Source of the DNA: Phycisphaera sp.
GTDB taxonomy: Bacteria > Planctomycetota > Phycisphaerae > Phycisphaerales > UBA1924
Direction: 5' to 3'
Length of the DNA: 64,000 nucleotides
NCBI GenBank assembly: GCA_025916675.1
Contig: CP098402.1
Coordinates: 2,041,205-2,105,204, forward strand
Part shown: in pieces, positions 25,767 through 34,554 of the stretch
How positions within the stretch are numbered: position 1 is the first letter of the stretch
How the letters are laid out: every line of letters begins with the position of its first letter
Program-made: the position numbers and the translations under genes
Notes under the pieces: generated by a model
Told to the model about the DNA's origin: nothing
The model's input: only the letters and a program-made list of their open reading frames with translations
Databases searched by the model: none

Positions 25767-28700
25767 GGCAGATCGCCTTCGACAACCACTGGTGGTTGAT
25801 GGTGGCCATCGCGGCGGTCCCGCTTGGAGTGATGGCCCTGGCTGCCTTCCGAACGATGAGCCGGACCCGGCGGGGGAGCGCCGCAATCGCTCGCGTGGTG
25901 CTGTTCTCGCTCCTCGCGCTCGCACTGGCAGGAGCCAGCGGCATCCGCCAGAGCGATCGCATGGCCGTCGTGGTCGTGGCCGACGTGTCGGGATCGGTGC
26001 TGCGATACGGGCCCGCGGCCGAGGGCCAGGAAGGCGCGCCCACACTCGCGATGCGCCGATTCATCGAGGCCTCGGGCCAGGCCCGCGGCAGCGAAGACCT
26101 GCTGGGCGTGGTCGCCTTTGCCGACGACCCGCTGCCCGTGTTCTCGCCAACGGCCGGCCCGGTCGCCGACCGAGCGTTGCCCGAACTACCCGATGGTGGG
26201 ACGAACATCGCCGCGGCGCTCAACGCGGCGGCGGCGATGATCCCACCCGATGCCGCCGGCCGGATCGTGCTGATCTCCGATGGCAACCAGACGGTCGGGA
26301 ACGCGCTCGAAGCGGCCGATCGACTCGCACGCGCTCGGGCGCTGGGCGAGGGTGCCCGGGGCGGGCTCCCGATCGACACCGTGGCGATCGACTACCGCGT
26401 GCAGCGAGAGGTCCTGGTCGAGTTCGTTGACGCGCCGCCGCGAGCCGCGCGAGGCAGCACGGTGCCCATCCGCATCGGGCTGCGCTCGACATCGCCCGCG
26501 GCCGGGACATTGCGGTTGCTGATGGACGGCCGGGACATCGGCGTGCAGCGGCGCGTCCTGCTCGACGCGGGCCGCAGCGCCGAGGTGTTCGAGGTGCCGC
26601 TGCCCGAGGGACGGATCCACCGATTCGAGGCCGTGTTCGAGCCCGAAGAGCAGGAAGGGCTGGTCGCCGACACCACGCTCGCCAACAACAGCGGAGAGGC
26701 GTTCACGATCTCGCCCGGCGACGGCTCGGTGCTCATCGTCCACCGACCCGGAAGCACCGAGAGCGACACGCTGGCGAGCACGCTTGAGGGATTGGACCTG
26801 GCCATCGAGCAGCGCCCCCCGCTGGGGGTGCCGACCGATCTCGTCGGACTGGAAGCGTACGACCTGATCATCCTGGCTGGCGTCGGCGCCGACGAGGTAC
26901 CAACCGACGCGCAAGCAGCGATCGCGAGTTTTGTCACCCAACTCGGCGGCGGGCTGGTCATGATGGGCGGGCAACGCTCCTTTGGGTCGGGCGGCTGGCG
27001 CGGCTCGCCGATCGAACCCATCCTGCCGGTCCACCTCGACCTGCCACAGCTCGTGCAAACCCCCGAAGTCGCCATCGCCATCGTGCTCGACAATTCCGGG
27101 AGCATGAACCGCAGCGTGCTCGGGTCGTCCAGGTCGCAGCAGCAGATCGCCAACGAGGCAGCGGCGATCGCCGTGCTGAACCTGCACGCGTCCGACCAGG
27201 TGTGCGTGATCTCATTCAACAGCTCGACCAGGCTGGTCGTGCCGATTGCGCCCAATGCCAACCCGCGCAAGACCGCCCAGACGATCCGATCGATCCCCTC
27301 GGGTGGCGGCACGCGCGTCGGTCCGGCGTTGCGAATGGCCGCCGAACAGCTTGGCAGCGTCGACGCCAAGAGCCGCCACATCATCGTGCTCACCGACGGG
27401 CTCTCGATGGATGCCGACGTGCTCCCCAGCCTCGCAAAGCAGATTCGCGGGCAGGACATCACCATCAGCACCATCGCCGTGGGCGACAGCGCCGACACCG
27501 AATCGATGAAGAAGGTCGCCGAAGCCGCCGACGGCACGTTCTACAATGTCGTGAACCCGAACGTGCTGCCCCAGGTGTTCCTGAGCGAGGTACAGGTTAC
27601 CCGAACGCCGCTGGTACGCGAAGGGGACATCACGCCAGTTGTGCTCCCGACCCCATCACCGGCCACGGCCGGGCTGCCCACACCCCCACCGCTCACGGGA
27701 ATCAACCTCACACGCGCCAAGCAGGAACCAACCATCACGCTGGCCATGGCCACCCGCCAGGGCGAGCCGCTGCTCGCCCATTGGAACGCCGGCGTTGGTC
27801 AGGTCGCCGCGTTCACTTCCGACTCCCAGCAATGGGCCAAGCGGTGGATCGATTGGCCCGGCTACGAGCAATTCTGGGGACAGTTGGTCCGCTCTATGAG
27901 CCGGAGCACCGAAGACTCGGGCCTGACGATGCGTGTGCAGCAGGAAGACGGTCGCATCCGGCTCGAGGTCGAAGCCATCGACGACACCGGCGCGACCGGG
28001 GACGCGATCTCCGCGTTGGCAACCGTGTACGACCCACAGGGCCGGAGCGTCGAAACCAGCTTCACGCAGGTCGGCCCCGGGACCTATGAAGCGACCGCGA
28101 CCGCGGATGACCCCGGCTCGTATGTCGTGGTGGTGCGCCCGACACGCGACGGTCGGGGGCTGCCACCGATGCTCGCCGGCGTATCGGTTTCGGGTGGGCA
28201 GGAGTATCGCATGCTGGCCTCGGATGTGGACCGGCTCGAAGCGATCGCCCGGGCAACCGGCGGGCGGGTGCTGAGCTTCGCAGAGGCGAGCCGGGTGTTC
28301 GATCGCGGGGACATCGGCCCCAGCGAGGCCCGAAGCCCGCTGTGGCGGCTGTTGTTGGCATGGGCGCTCGCCGTGCTCGTGCTCGACATCGGCACTCGAC
28401 GCGTAGCCTGGGACCGGCTGGTCAGCAGCGCCTTCGGGGCCGAGTGGCTCCGCGCAACCGCCGTACTCGGCAAGCAGGGCAAGGGCGCGGCCACCGCCGT
28501 CGGCACGCTCCGGGAGAGCGGCGGCGCGAAGGGTGACCAACGCGTCAGGCGAGCGCGAGGCGGCGACGTTGACGTCTCCGCGACAGAGTCGGATGCACAG
28601 CGGTCGGCCCACGAAGCCCAGCAACGCATCTTGCGTGCCCGCGCCGAGAGGATGGCAACCCAAGCCGCGCCCCCACCGCAACCGCACGACACCGCCAAGC

Positions 28701-28798
28701 CCGACGTCGACCCCGCAACCAAGCCGACCGATGACACATCGAACGAGAGCGGGTTGCTGGCCGCCAAACGCCGGGCCCGCCAGCGTTTCGAAGACTGA
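25763..28798 (+). CDS. Membrane protein with two von Willebrand factor A domains
   Basis: The 1011-residue protein has N-terminal membrane helices (residues about 8-28 and 43-60), a first VWA domain with MIDAS DVSGS (74-78), an Ig/beta-rich linker, a glutamine-amidotransferase-like alpha/beta segment (LIILAGVGADEVPTD, then GGGLVMMGG), a second VWA domain with IVLDNSGSM near 441, and a C-terminal helix near 861-880 followed by a basic tail. Such proteins are common in planctomycetes and often work with MoxR ATPases, but no MoxR gene is in the window. MIDAS residues are intact in both domains, suggesting metal-dependent ligand binding outside the cytoplasm. The GTG start overlaps the preceding stop. 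Confidence 0.87.
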   Translation: MRQIAFDNHWWLMVAIAAVPLGVMALAAFRTMSRTRRGSAAIARVVLFSLLALALAGASGIRQSDRMAVVVVADVSGSVLRYGPAAEGQEGAPTLAMRRFIEASGQARGSEDLLGVVAFADDPLPVFSPTAGPVADRALPELPDGGTNIAAALNAAAAMIPPDAAGRIVLISDGNQTVGNALEAADRLARARALGEGARGGLPIDTVAIDYRVQREVLVEFVDAPPRAARGSTVPIRIGLRSTSPAAGTLRLLMDGRDIGVQRRVLLDAGRSAEVFEVPLPEGRIHRFEAVFEPEEQEGLVADTTLANNSGEAFTISPGDGSVLIVHRPGSTESDTLASTLEGLDLAIEQRPPLGVPTDLVGLEAYDLIILAGVGADEVPTDAQAAIASFVTQLGGGLVMMGGQRSFGSGGWRGSPIEPILPVHLDLPQLVQTPEVAIAIVLDNSGSMNRSVLGSSRSQQQIANEAAAIAVLNLHASDQVCVISFNSSTRLVVPIAPNANPRKTAQTIRSIPSGGGTRVGPALRMAAEQLGSVDAKSRHIIVLTDGLSMDADVLPSLAKQIRGQDITISTIAVGDSADTESMKKVAEAADGTFYNVVNPNVLPQVFLSEVQVTRTPLVREGDITPVVLPTPSPATAGLPTPPPLTGINLTRAKQEPTITLAMATRQGEPLLAHWNAGVGQVAAFTSDSQQWAKRWIDWPGYEQFWGQLVRSMSRSTEDSGLTMRVQQEDGRIRLEVEAIDDTGATGDAISALATVYDPQGRSVETSFTQVGPGTYEATATADDPGSYVVVVRPTRDGRGLPPMLAGVSVSGGQEYRMLASDVDRLEAIARATGGRVLSFAEASRVFDRGDIGPSEARSPLWRLLLAWALAVLVLDIGTRRVAWDRLVSSAFGAEWLRATAVLGKQGKGAATAVGTLRESGGAKGDQRVRRARGGDVDVSATESDAQRSAHEAQQRILRARAERMATQAAPPPQPHDTAKPDVDPATKPTDDTSNESGLLAAKRRARQRFED

Positions 28799-28837
28799 CC
28801 AGCAGAGCCCTATACGGTTCGCACACGCCGAATAAAG

Positions 28838-28867
28838 ACGCCCCGTGGCCTCTCGACCACGGGGCGT
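28838..28867 (-). terminator. Stem-loop terminator between convergent genes
   Basis: A perfect 11-base stem (ACGCCCCGTGG / CCACGGGGCGT) encloses an 8-base loop. On the minus strand the stem is followed by TCTTTATT, a usable T-tract, so it best terminates the leftward gene ending at 28921. It may also stop transcription from the VWA gene, although the plus side lacks a T-run. Confidence 0.7.
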
Positions 28868-28920
28868 GATAGACGAATCATGGGGTCCCACGATCAGGGA
28901 TCGCGGGGCAGTAACAGGCG

Positions 28921-29550
28921 TTAGTTGCCCGAGACCTGACCCGAGCTGGCGTCGAGAGCGACGGCAACTTCTTCTTCCTGCGGGCTGAAGCGACGGATCT
29001 GGGCGGCGACCTCGTCGAGGATGCCGGCCTTGGTCTGCTCGCTCAGCGTCTCGTTCTGGGCCAGCAGGGTGCTGATCTTGTCGGCGTCGAACGCCTTGAT
29101 GCCCGCGGCGTCGGCCAGGGCCGACTCCTGCGCGATGCGATTGGCATCGACGCGCTCGGGCAGCTCGGGCGTGCCGAACCAGATCTTGACCTTGCTCAGA
29201 TCCATGGCCTTCTCGCCGGTGATGTCAGCGCCGACGACGGCGACAACATAGCCCGAGCGGTAGCCGACGTTCATGCGCTCGGCGGTGGTGTCACCGACGT
29301 AGAGCACGGGCTCGGCGCTCTGGCGCGGGTACACCAGATCGGGGTTGACCTTCAGGACGAGGATGTAGCCGCTGTCCACGACAGGACGCTCGGCTCGCCA
29401 CGTGCTGACCTCACCCCGGTCAAGGGTGAAGGGCTGGGCGAAGACGATGTCCTGCACGGCCGCCGGAGTGGCGGGCACCTGCGGGGGAGCGGCGATGACG
29501 ACGGCGGCAGCCAGGGCGGACGCCGCGAGAGTTGTGTTCAGAAACTTCAT
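28921..29550 (-). CDS. Exported protein of unknown function, 209 residues
   Basis: A Sec signal peptide is obvious (MKFLNTTLAASALAAAVVIA, then AAPPQVPA). I chose the ATG at 29550 with GGAG upstream; a TTG nine bases earlier is possible. The mature protein is beta-rich in its first half (GYILVLKVNPDLVYPRQS, EPVLYVGDTTAERMNVGY) and helical and acidic near its end. No family is recognised. It is the last gene before the stem-loop and lies 86 bases downstream of the dockerin-hydrolase gene on the same strand. Confidence 0.75.
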   Translation of the reverse strand: MKFLNTTLAASALAAAVVIAAPPQVPATPAAVQDIVFAQPFTLDRGEVSTWRAERPVVDSGYILVLKVNPDLVYPRQSAEPVLYVGDTTAERMNVGYRSGYVVAVVGADITGEKAMDLSKVKIWFGTPELPERVDANRIAQESALADAAGIKAFDADKISTLLAQNETLSEQTKAGILDEVAAQIRRFSPQEEEVAVALDASSGQVSGN

Positions 29551-29636
29551 GGTCTTCAAACTCCGATGTTGATCGGTGATGGTTCAGTTTCGTTCACGCC
29601 ATGACTCGGCGTGAAACCCGACACGATGCGACGTGA

Positions 29637-31850
29637 TTAGCGGAGCAACTCCAGGTCATCGAAGCCAATACGGCCGCGAGACGTGCCGAAGGACGGCCCG
29701 AACTCGAAGCGAACGGCATCGATGTTGGTCAGGTCGAGGGTCACGCCATCACGCAGGAAGTCCTGGATGTTGATGCGGTACGTCTCGAACTCGTTGGCCC
29801 AACCCACGCCCGAGCCAGCGCCCGTGCGGGGGAACGGCTCGTTCAGGCCGGCGCCACCGTAGGCACCGATGTTGATCGAGCTGGTGTTGCCGTCGCCGTC
29901 GCGCACGGTGACCGTGAAGGTCTGGTTGGCGGTAATAGCGATCGTGTCCGGGTCACGGGTGCCCTGGCATGCACGGAAGCTCAGGATGCCGTACTGCGTC
30001 CAATCGCTGAACTGAGCGGTGCCCAGCAGGTCCCACTCGAGGAAGCGATCGCTGGTGTAATCGAACACGATGCCGCGGTGCTGATCCTGGCTGTTGTCAG
30101 CGCGGGTCATGCCGTTCATCGGGTCACTGGCCACGGCCGTGAACGACGTGTTGTTGTCGTCCAGGCGTCCTTCGGTCAAGCTGCCGACATTGAAGCTCAC
30201 CGTTGCGCCAGAGCTGGCGATCGTCGAGGACGTCTGGCTCTGGAAGTCATCGATGATGGTCTTCTGCGACAGGTCGAACGCCGCCTTGTACTCGTTGACC
30301 ACGTTGGTGGACTCACGAACGCCCAGGGGTCGGGTCGACTCCTTCTCGCGCTGGACAAACTCCATCGCAACGTCGTTGCCACGGACCGCGTCCTGGATCA
30401 GCACGAGCCAGGCAATCTTGGCGACCTGCTGCGCCTCGGCGCGACCGATCTGCAACGCGGCCGGACCGGTGTAATCGTTGAAGCCGCAGCAGTTGAAGTC
30501 GTTGTGATCAGCACCCAGCACATACGTGTTGGTGCGCTGGTTGTCACCGACGTCGTTGTTCGCACGCTCGTAGATGGCAAAGTACTGCACGATGGGCGTG
30601 GTCGGCCCGCCGTTCACGTCGCCGTCGCCCGAGCCGGCGATGTGGTGGTGGTTCGAACCGTGCGGGTTCGAGCGGCTGGTCAGCAGGAAGTCGGTCGGCG
30701 CGATGCTCGACACCAGGTTGATGTCGCTCAGGGCGTAGTTGACCGGGTTGTACGCACCGTCGAGGATCTTGTCGTACGCGCGGGCGACGCCTTCGCCACC
30801 ACGGCTGTGGCCGATCCAGGAGGTGTTGCTCTTGTCCAGGCGGCCGTTGAGCACGCCGCCGGCGATGGTGCCCAGGTTGCCCCAGAAGTAATCGGTGTGG
30901 CGCAGGATGGTCTCGCTGGCCGTCTCGATGCCGGGGACGGTGTCGTTCTGGTGGCTCATGACGACCCAGCCATGGCTGGCGAAGTGGTCGTGCATGTAGT
31001 CATACCAGCGGTAGTCCTGGCCGTTGCCGTGAGCGATGATCACCACGGGCACGTCGGTCCGGCTGGCGATGTCGCTCGGGTAGGTCAGGCGCTGCTGGTT
31101 GCGCGACCCGGGGATGCCCGGGAAGCTCGCGGTGTAGGTGTCCACGCGGGTGCGGGCGGCCGGGCCCAGCGTGGTCAGGTCCTTGAACAGCCACATTCCG
31201 GGGCCGTCCAGACCATCGATGATGTCACCGCCGCTCAACTCACCGTTGCCGTCGACGTCGATCACGACGTCGTAGGGCACGCCGAGGTTCTCGCCCGCGT
31301 CGGCGTTCAGGAAGGCCACGCCGCCGATGTCAACCTTGTTGTCATCGGTCGAGGGGCCACCGCTGAAGGTGCCCGGCTGGGGAAGGCCGCGAGCGTCGAC
31401 CAGCGACGGATCGGCGTCCCACTCGGCAGCCGTCTTGTGGTCGACGATATAAATGTCGACCGAACCGGCGGGGGGAGTGGTCACGCCCGGGTCGATGGCG
31501 ACGGTGAACGTACGACCCTCGCTGAACGCCTTGACGTAGTCAGCGAAGGGATACTCGCTCAGCGACTCGGCGGCCAGCTCGGCCGAGATGACGTCGCCCG
31601 AGGGGCAGCCCAGCACGAACTCGTTCTGGAACGCGAGGAAGTCGAAAATGTCCAGGCGGCCGTTGCCGTCGAAGTCGGCCCGCAGGTCGCCCGCGCCGAA
31701 CAGGTTCTGGAACTCAAGGAAGTCGAAGACGGTCAACTCGCCGTCCCCGTCAAGGTCAGCTCGGCATGTGCCCTGGGCGTTCGCTGCTCCAGCGAAAACC
31801 AGGCCAGCCGCTGCGGCCAAGATGGCCGCGCGACGGAATTGCATCGGCAT
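29637..31850 (-). CDS. Secreted alpha/beta hydrolase with N-terminal dockerin-like calcium loops
   Basis: After a signal peptide (cleavage near ANAQG) come two dockerin-like loops between Cys29 and Cys82: ADLDGDGELTVFDFLEFQNLF and ADFDGNGRLDIFDFLAFQ units. A long linker follows, then an alpha/beta hydrolase with VPVVIIAHGNGQDYRWYDY and the nucleophile elbow GHSRGG (Ser near 348). Candidates for the catalytic acid/His lie around LGADHNDFN. The C-terminal ~200 residues are beta-rich (VSFNVGS to IGFDDLELL), like a jelly-roll binding module. It could be a secreted esterase or polyester hydrolase; the substrate is unknown. A GAGGAG site precedes the ATG. Confidence 0.85.
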   Translation of the reverse strand: MPMQFRRAAILAAAAGLVFAGAANAQGTCRADLDGDGELTVFDFLEFQNLFGAGDLRADFDGNGRLDIFDFLAFQNEFVLGCPSGDVISAELAAESLSEYPFADYVKAFSEGRTFTVAIDPGVTTPPAGSVDIYIVDHKTAAEWDADPSLVDARGLPQPGTFSGGPSTDDNKVDIGGVAFLNADAGENLGVPYDVVIDVDGNGELSGGDIIDGLDGPGMWLFKDLTTLGPAARTRVDTYTASFPGIPGSRNQQRLTYPSDIASRTDVPVVIIAHGNGQDYRWYDYMHDHFASHGWVVMSHQNDTVPGIETASETILRHTDYFWGNLGTIAGGVLNGRLDKSNTSWIGHSRGGEGVARAYDKILDGAYNPVNYALSDINLVSSIAPTDFLLTSRSNPHGSNHHHIAGSGDGDVNGGPTTPIVQYFAIYERANNDVGDNQRTNTYVLGADHNDFNCCGFNDYTGPAALQIGRAEAQQVAKIAWLVLIQDAVRGNDVAMEFVQREKESTRPLGVRESTNVVNEYKAAFDLSQKTIIDDFQSQTSSTIASSGATVSFNVGSLTEGRLDDNNTSFTAVASDPMNGMTRADNSQDQHRGIVFDYTSDRFLEWDLLGTAQFSDWTQYGILSFRACQGTRDPDTIAITANQTFTVTVRDGDGNTSSINIGAYGGAGLNEPFPRTGAGSGVGWANEFETYRINIQDFLRDGVTLDLTNIDAVRFEFGPSFGTSRGRIGFDDLELLR

Positions 31851-32207
31851 AGGTGCTCTCCTCTGTGATTGGTGCTCTCGGATCTCTCAGTACCGTATCC
31901 GCACGTTCAGTGTACCAGCAACCCCTCCAAATGGGAGGGAAAAACGTTGGTTTTGAGGAATTGGAAAGGTTCTGGGACCAAACAGCCCGCAGCCTATCCA
32001 TCGCCCTCTCACACTTTGTACAAAGCACGAGCGGGCTCCGTTACCCTCGTCTGGAGTGCAGGATGGGCACATTAATCTGGGAATAAAAATACATTAATAC
32101 CCTTACGGGATACTATTAATCATATGGGATAACCCTAGAACCCCAGCGGGGCCGAATGGGTGCTGATTGAATACGCATGATCGGGTCAGGATTCCGAGTA
32201 CAGCATA
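31851..32207. promoter_or_regulatory. Divergent intergenic region, AT-rich near the kinase gene
   Basis: The 357 bases between the hydrolase gene and the histidine-kinase gene hold no supported gene. The half nearest the kinase (32070-32130) is strikingly AT-rich for this genome and carries the triple ATTAAT array listed separately. A short inverted repeat CCCTCC-AAATG-GGAGGG lies around 31925-31942. Confidence 0.5.
32071..32120. repeat. Three ATTAAT motifs at exact 22-base spacing, candidate operator
   Basis: The self-complementary hexamer ATTAAT occurs at 32071, 32093 and 32115, that is with a period of exactly 22 bases (about two helical turns), so all three face the same side of the DNA. 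The array ends 88 bases before the kinase start codon. In high-GC DNA three such AT hexamers in register are unlikely by chance. It may be a binding site for the response regulator or another factor. Confidence 0.55.
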
Positions 32208-33857
32208 ATGGCAACGAACAACCGACAACTTGAGTCAACATCAGTGAACGCTGCGAGCGACTCGTTCGAGCGGCTGTCGGCCGGAAACACCGACGCCGTG
32301 TTCGGTATTCGTTCAGATTCCGGGAGAGCTACCTTAACCTGGCTCAACGCAGCGGCCCGTCGAGACCTCCCCACTCTCACCCTTGATGATGACATGGATC
32401 TCGACGCCGCCCTCGAGATATTCCAAGTGGATGAGCAGACGCGGTTGGGGGCCCGGGATGCGATCGAGAACAACACGAGTTTTCGCTCCCAACCCAGCAA
32501 TCGCTCGCCAAACAGCTCTCGTGCCGCAGAGAGCGTTGAAGTTCTTCCCGATCATCTCGCCGGCGATGGGCACTTTGCCCTCATCGTCCGCCGGCAGAAC
32601 CCAGCTGTTGGTTATGGACTCAACCTGCTCGACATCCAGCCGGCGGCCGACACCATGGATCTCTTGGTGCGAGCCCTCGACGCGTTGTCGGCCGAGGTGG
32701 CGCTGCTCGACGCCTCGGGACGCATCGTTGCCGTCAATCGTGCGTGGCGGGACTTCGCCCGGCTCAACGGCTTTGAAAGCGAAGACGCCGGGGTTGGCAC
32801 GAATTACCTTGCCATCTGTGATGGTGCCGAGGGAACGGCGGAGACCGAAGCCCACACCATCGCGTCTGGACTCCGCTCGGTGCTGTCTGGACAACAGTCG
32901 GCGACATACGTGGAGTACCCGTGCGACAGCCCCGACGAGCAGCGTTGGTTCCAGGTGCGCGCCTCGGGATTCGATTGGGAAGGCCGCCGCTACGCTGTCG
33001 TCTCGCACGAGTCGCTCACCGAATCGAAGCGTACAGAGCAACGGCATCGAGAGCAACTCGACGAGATGGCCCACCAGTGGCAGATGAGCTCGCTCGGCGA
33101 ATTGGCCAGCGGCATCGCGCATGAATTAAACCAGCCATTGGGTGCGATCACAAACTACATGAACGGTTGCCTCCGCCGCCTGGAAGCCGGCACGATCGAT
33201 CGCGAGCAACTCATTAAGACCGCACGCGAGTGCGCCGAACTCGCGGAGTTTGCCGGCGGAATTATCAAGCGGATGCGCGGGTTTGCCTCGCATAACAAGT
33301 GCCAGTACCAACCCATTTCCTTTAACGACACGATCGCTAAAGCGATGCAATTCTTCAAAGCCGGGCCGGAGAGTGGCAAGGTGCGGCTCAGTATCGAATT
33401 GGCACGCGATCTTCCGCGAGTGCGGGCCGATGAGGTGCAGATCCAGCAGGTCGCACTCAATCTGGTGCGCAACGCCAGTGATTCGGTCCGTGAGTGCGGC
33501 TGCGCACCGGCTCGGGTGCAAGTCACCACGTTCCTCGATGGCGAGGGCATGGTGTGCCTGGCGGTGGCCGACAATGGGCGGGGGCTGCCCAATGGAGTCG
33601 AGAATCGATTGTTCGAGCCATTTTTCTCAACCAAGACGAAGGGGATGGGCCTCGGCCTATCCATCAGCAAGACCATCGCCGAGGTGCATGGCGGACGTTT
33701 AACTGCCCGCAACGTGCCCGATGGTGGCGCCGTGTTCGAGCTCAGACTGCCGCCGCTCAAGCGGCCGGCGGGCCTGTCCGACGAGTCCGCGGCGTGCCGG
33801 AGCGGGACGATCGCTCCCACCAACATCCGATCCAAGAGCCAAGGAGGCGCACTATGA
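32208..33857 (+). CDS. Cytoplasmic PAS sensor histidine kinase (FixL/NtrB-like)
   Basis: The 549-residue protein has no membrane segment. It contains a variable N-terminal region, a PAS domain (about 150-275: LLDASGRIVAVNRAWRDFAR, then RWFQVRASGFDWEGRRYAVV), a HisKA domain with phospho-acceptor His305 (ELASGIAHELNQPLGAITNY) and an HATPase domain with N box LVRNASDSV, G1 DNGRGLP and F/G2 FEPFFSTKTKGMGLGLSIS. It would sense an intracellular signal and phosphorylate the coupled response regulator, whose start overlaps its stop (ATGA). Heme binding as in FixL is not evident. Confidence 0.93.
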   Translation: MATNNRQLESTSVNAASDSFERLSAGNTDAVFGIRSDSGRATLTWLNAAARRDLPTLTLDDDMDLDAALEIFQVDEQTRLGARDAIENNTSFRSQPSNRSPNSSRAAESVEVLPDHLAGDGHFALIVRRQNPAVGYGLNLLDIQPAADTMDLLVRALDALSAEVALLDASGRIVAVNRAWRDFARLNGFESEDAGVGTNYLAICDGAEGTAETEAHTIASGLRSVLSGQQSATYVEYPCDSPDEQRWFQVRASGFDWEGRRYAVVSHESLTESKRTEQRHREQLDEMAHQWQMSSLGELASGIAHELNQPLGAITNYMNGCLRRLEAGTIDREQLIKTARECAELAEFAGGIIKRMRGFASHNKCQYQPISFNDTIAKAMQFFKAGPESGKVRLSIELARDLPRVRADEVQIQQVALNLVRNASDSVRECGCAPARVQVTTFLDGEGMVCLAVADNGRGLPNGVENRLFEPFFSTKTKGMGLGLSISKTIAEVHGGRLTARNVPDGGAVFELRLPPLKRPAGLSDESAACRSGTIAPTNIRSKSQGGAL

Positions 33858-34534
33858 GCCAAGTCCATACCGACGACCCCACCACCACGAAAGCCGCAAC
33901 GGTATTCGTAGTCGACGACGACCCTTCGATGCGTGACTCGATGCGTTGGCTGATCGAATCGGTCGGCCTGAAGGTCGAGCCATTCGCCAACGCCGACGCG
34001 TTCCTCGAGCAGTTCTCGGGCGACGAGCCCGGCTGCCTCGTCCTCGACGTGCGCATGCCCGGCACCAGCGGCATGGAGTTGCTCGACATGCTCAAGAGCC
34101 GCGGCGTCGAACTTCCCATCATCATGATCAGCGGTCATGGTGACGTGCCGATGGCCGTTCAGGCGCTCAAGCGGGGCGCCATCGACTTCCTCGAGAAGCC
34201 GTTCCGCGACCAGGAGCTGCTCGAGCAGATCGCCCGGGCGATCGACGTCGACGAGGACCGGCGCAAGAAGGCCGCCAGCGTTGCGGGCATCCACTCCCGC
34301 CTCGAGAAGCTGACGCCGCGCGAGCGCGAGGTCATGGAGCTCGTCGTCGCGGGTTATGCCAATAAGCAGGTGGCCGCCAAGCTGGGCCTGAGCGAGAAGA
34401 CCATCGAGGTCCACCGCTCGCGCGTCATGAGCAAGATGAAGGCCCGGACCCTGCCGTGCCTGGTCAAGATGGCCGTCGCCGTGGGCGTGGCCGAGGCCAC
34501 CGATTGCGCCGAGCAGGACACCAGCACGGTCTGA
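33854..34534 (+). CDS. FixJ-like response regulator with LuxR-type DNA-binding domain
   Basis: The 226-residue protein has a receiver domain (acidic pocket VVDDDP at 19-24, phospho-acceptor Asp65 in CLVLDVRMPG, conserved Lys in DFLEKPF) and a LuxR/GerE helix-turn-helix (LTPREREVMELVVAGYANKQ, then VAAKLGLSEKTIEVHRSRVM). An AAGGAGG site lies inside the end of the kinase gene, and the ATGA overlap shows coupling. It is expected to activate transcription when phosphorylated by the upstream kinase; the ATTAAT array upstream is a candidate target. Confidence 0.94.
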   Translation: MSQVHTDDPTTTKAATVFVVDDDPSMRDSMRWLIESVGLKVEPFANADAFLEQFSGDEPGCLVLDVRMPGTSGMELLDMLKSRGVELPIIMISGHGDVPMAVQALKRGAIDFLEKPFRDQELLEQIARAIDVDEDRRKKAASVAGIHSRLEKLTPREREVMELVVAGYANKQVAAKLGLSEKTIEVHRSRVMSKMKARTLPCLVKMAVAVGVAEATDCAEQDTSTV

Positions 34535-34554
34535 TCGCTCATAGACTTGGGCCC

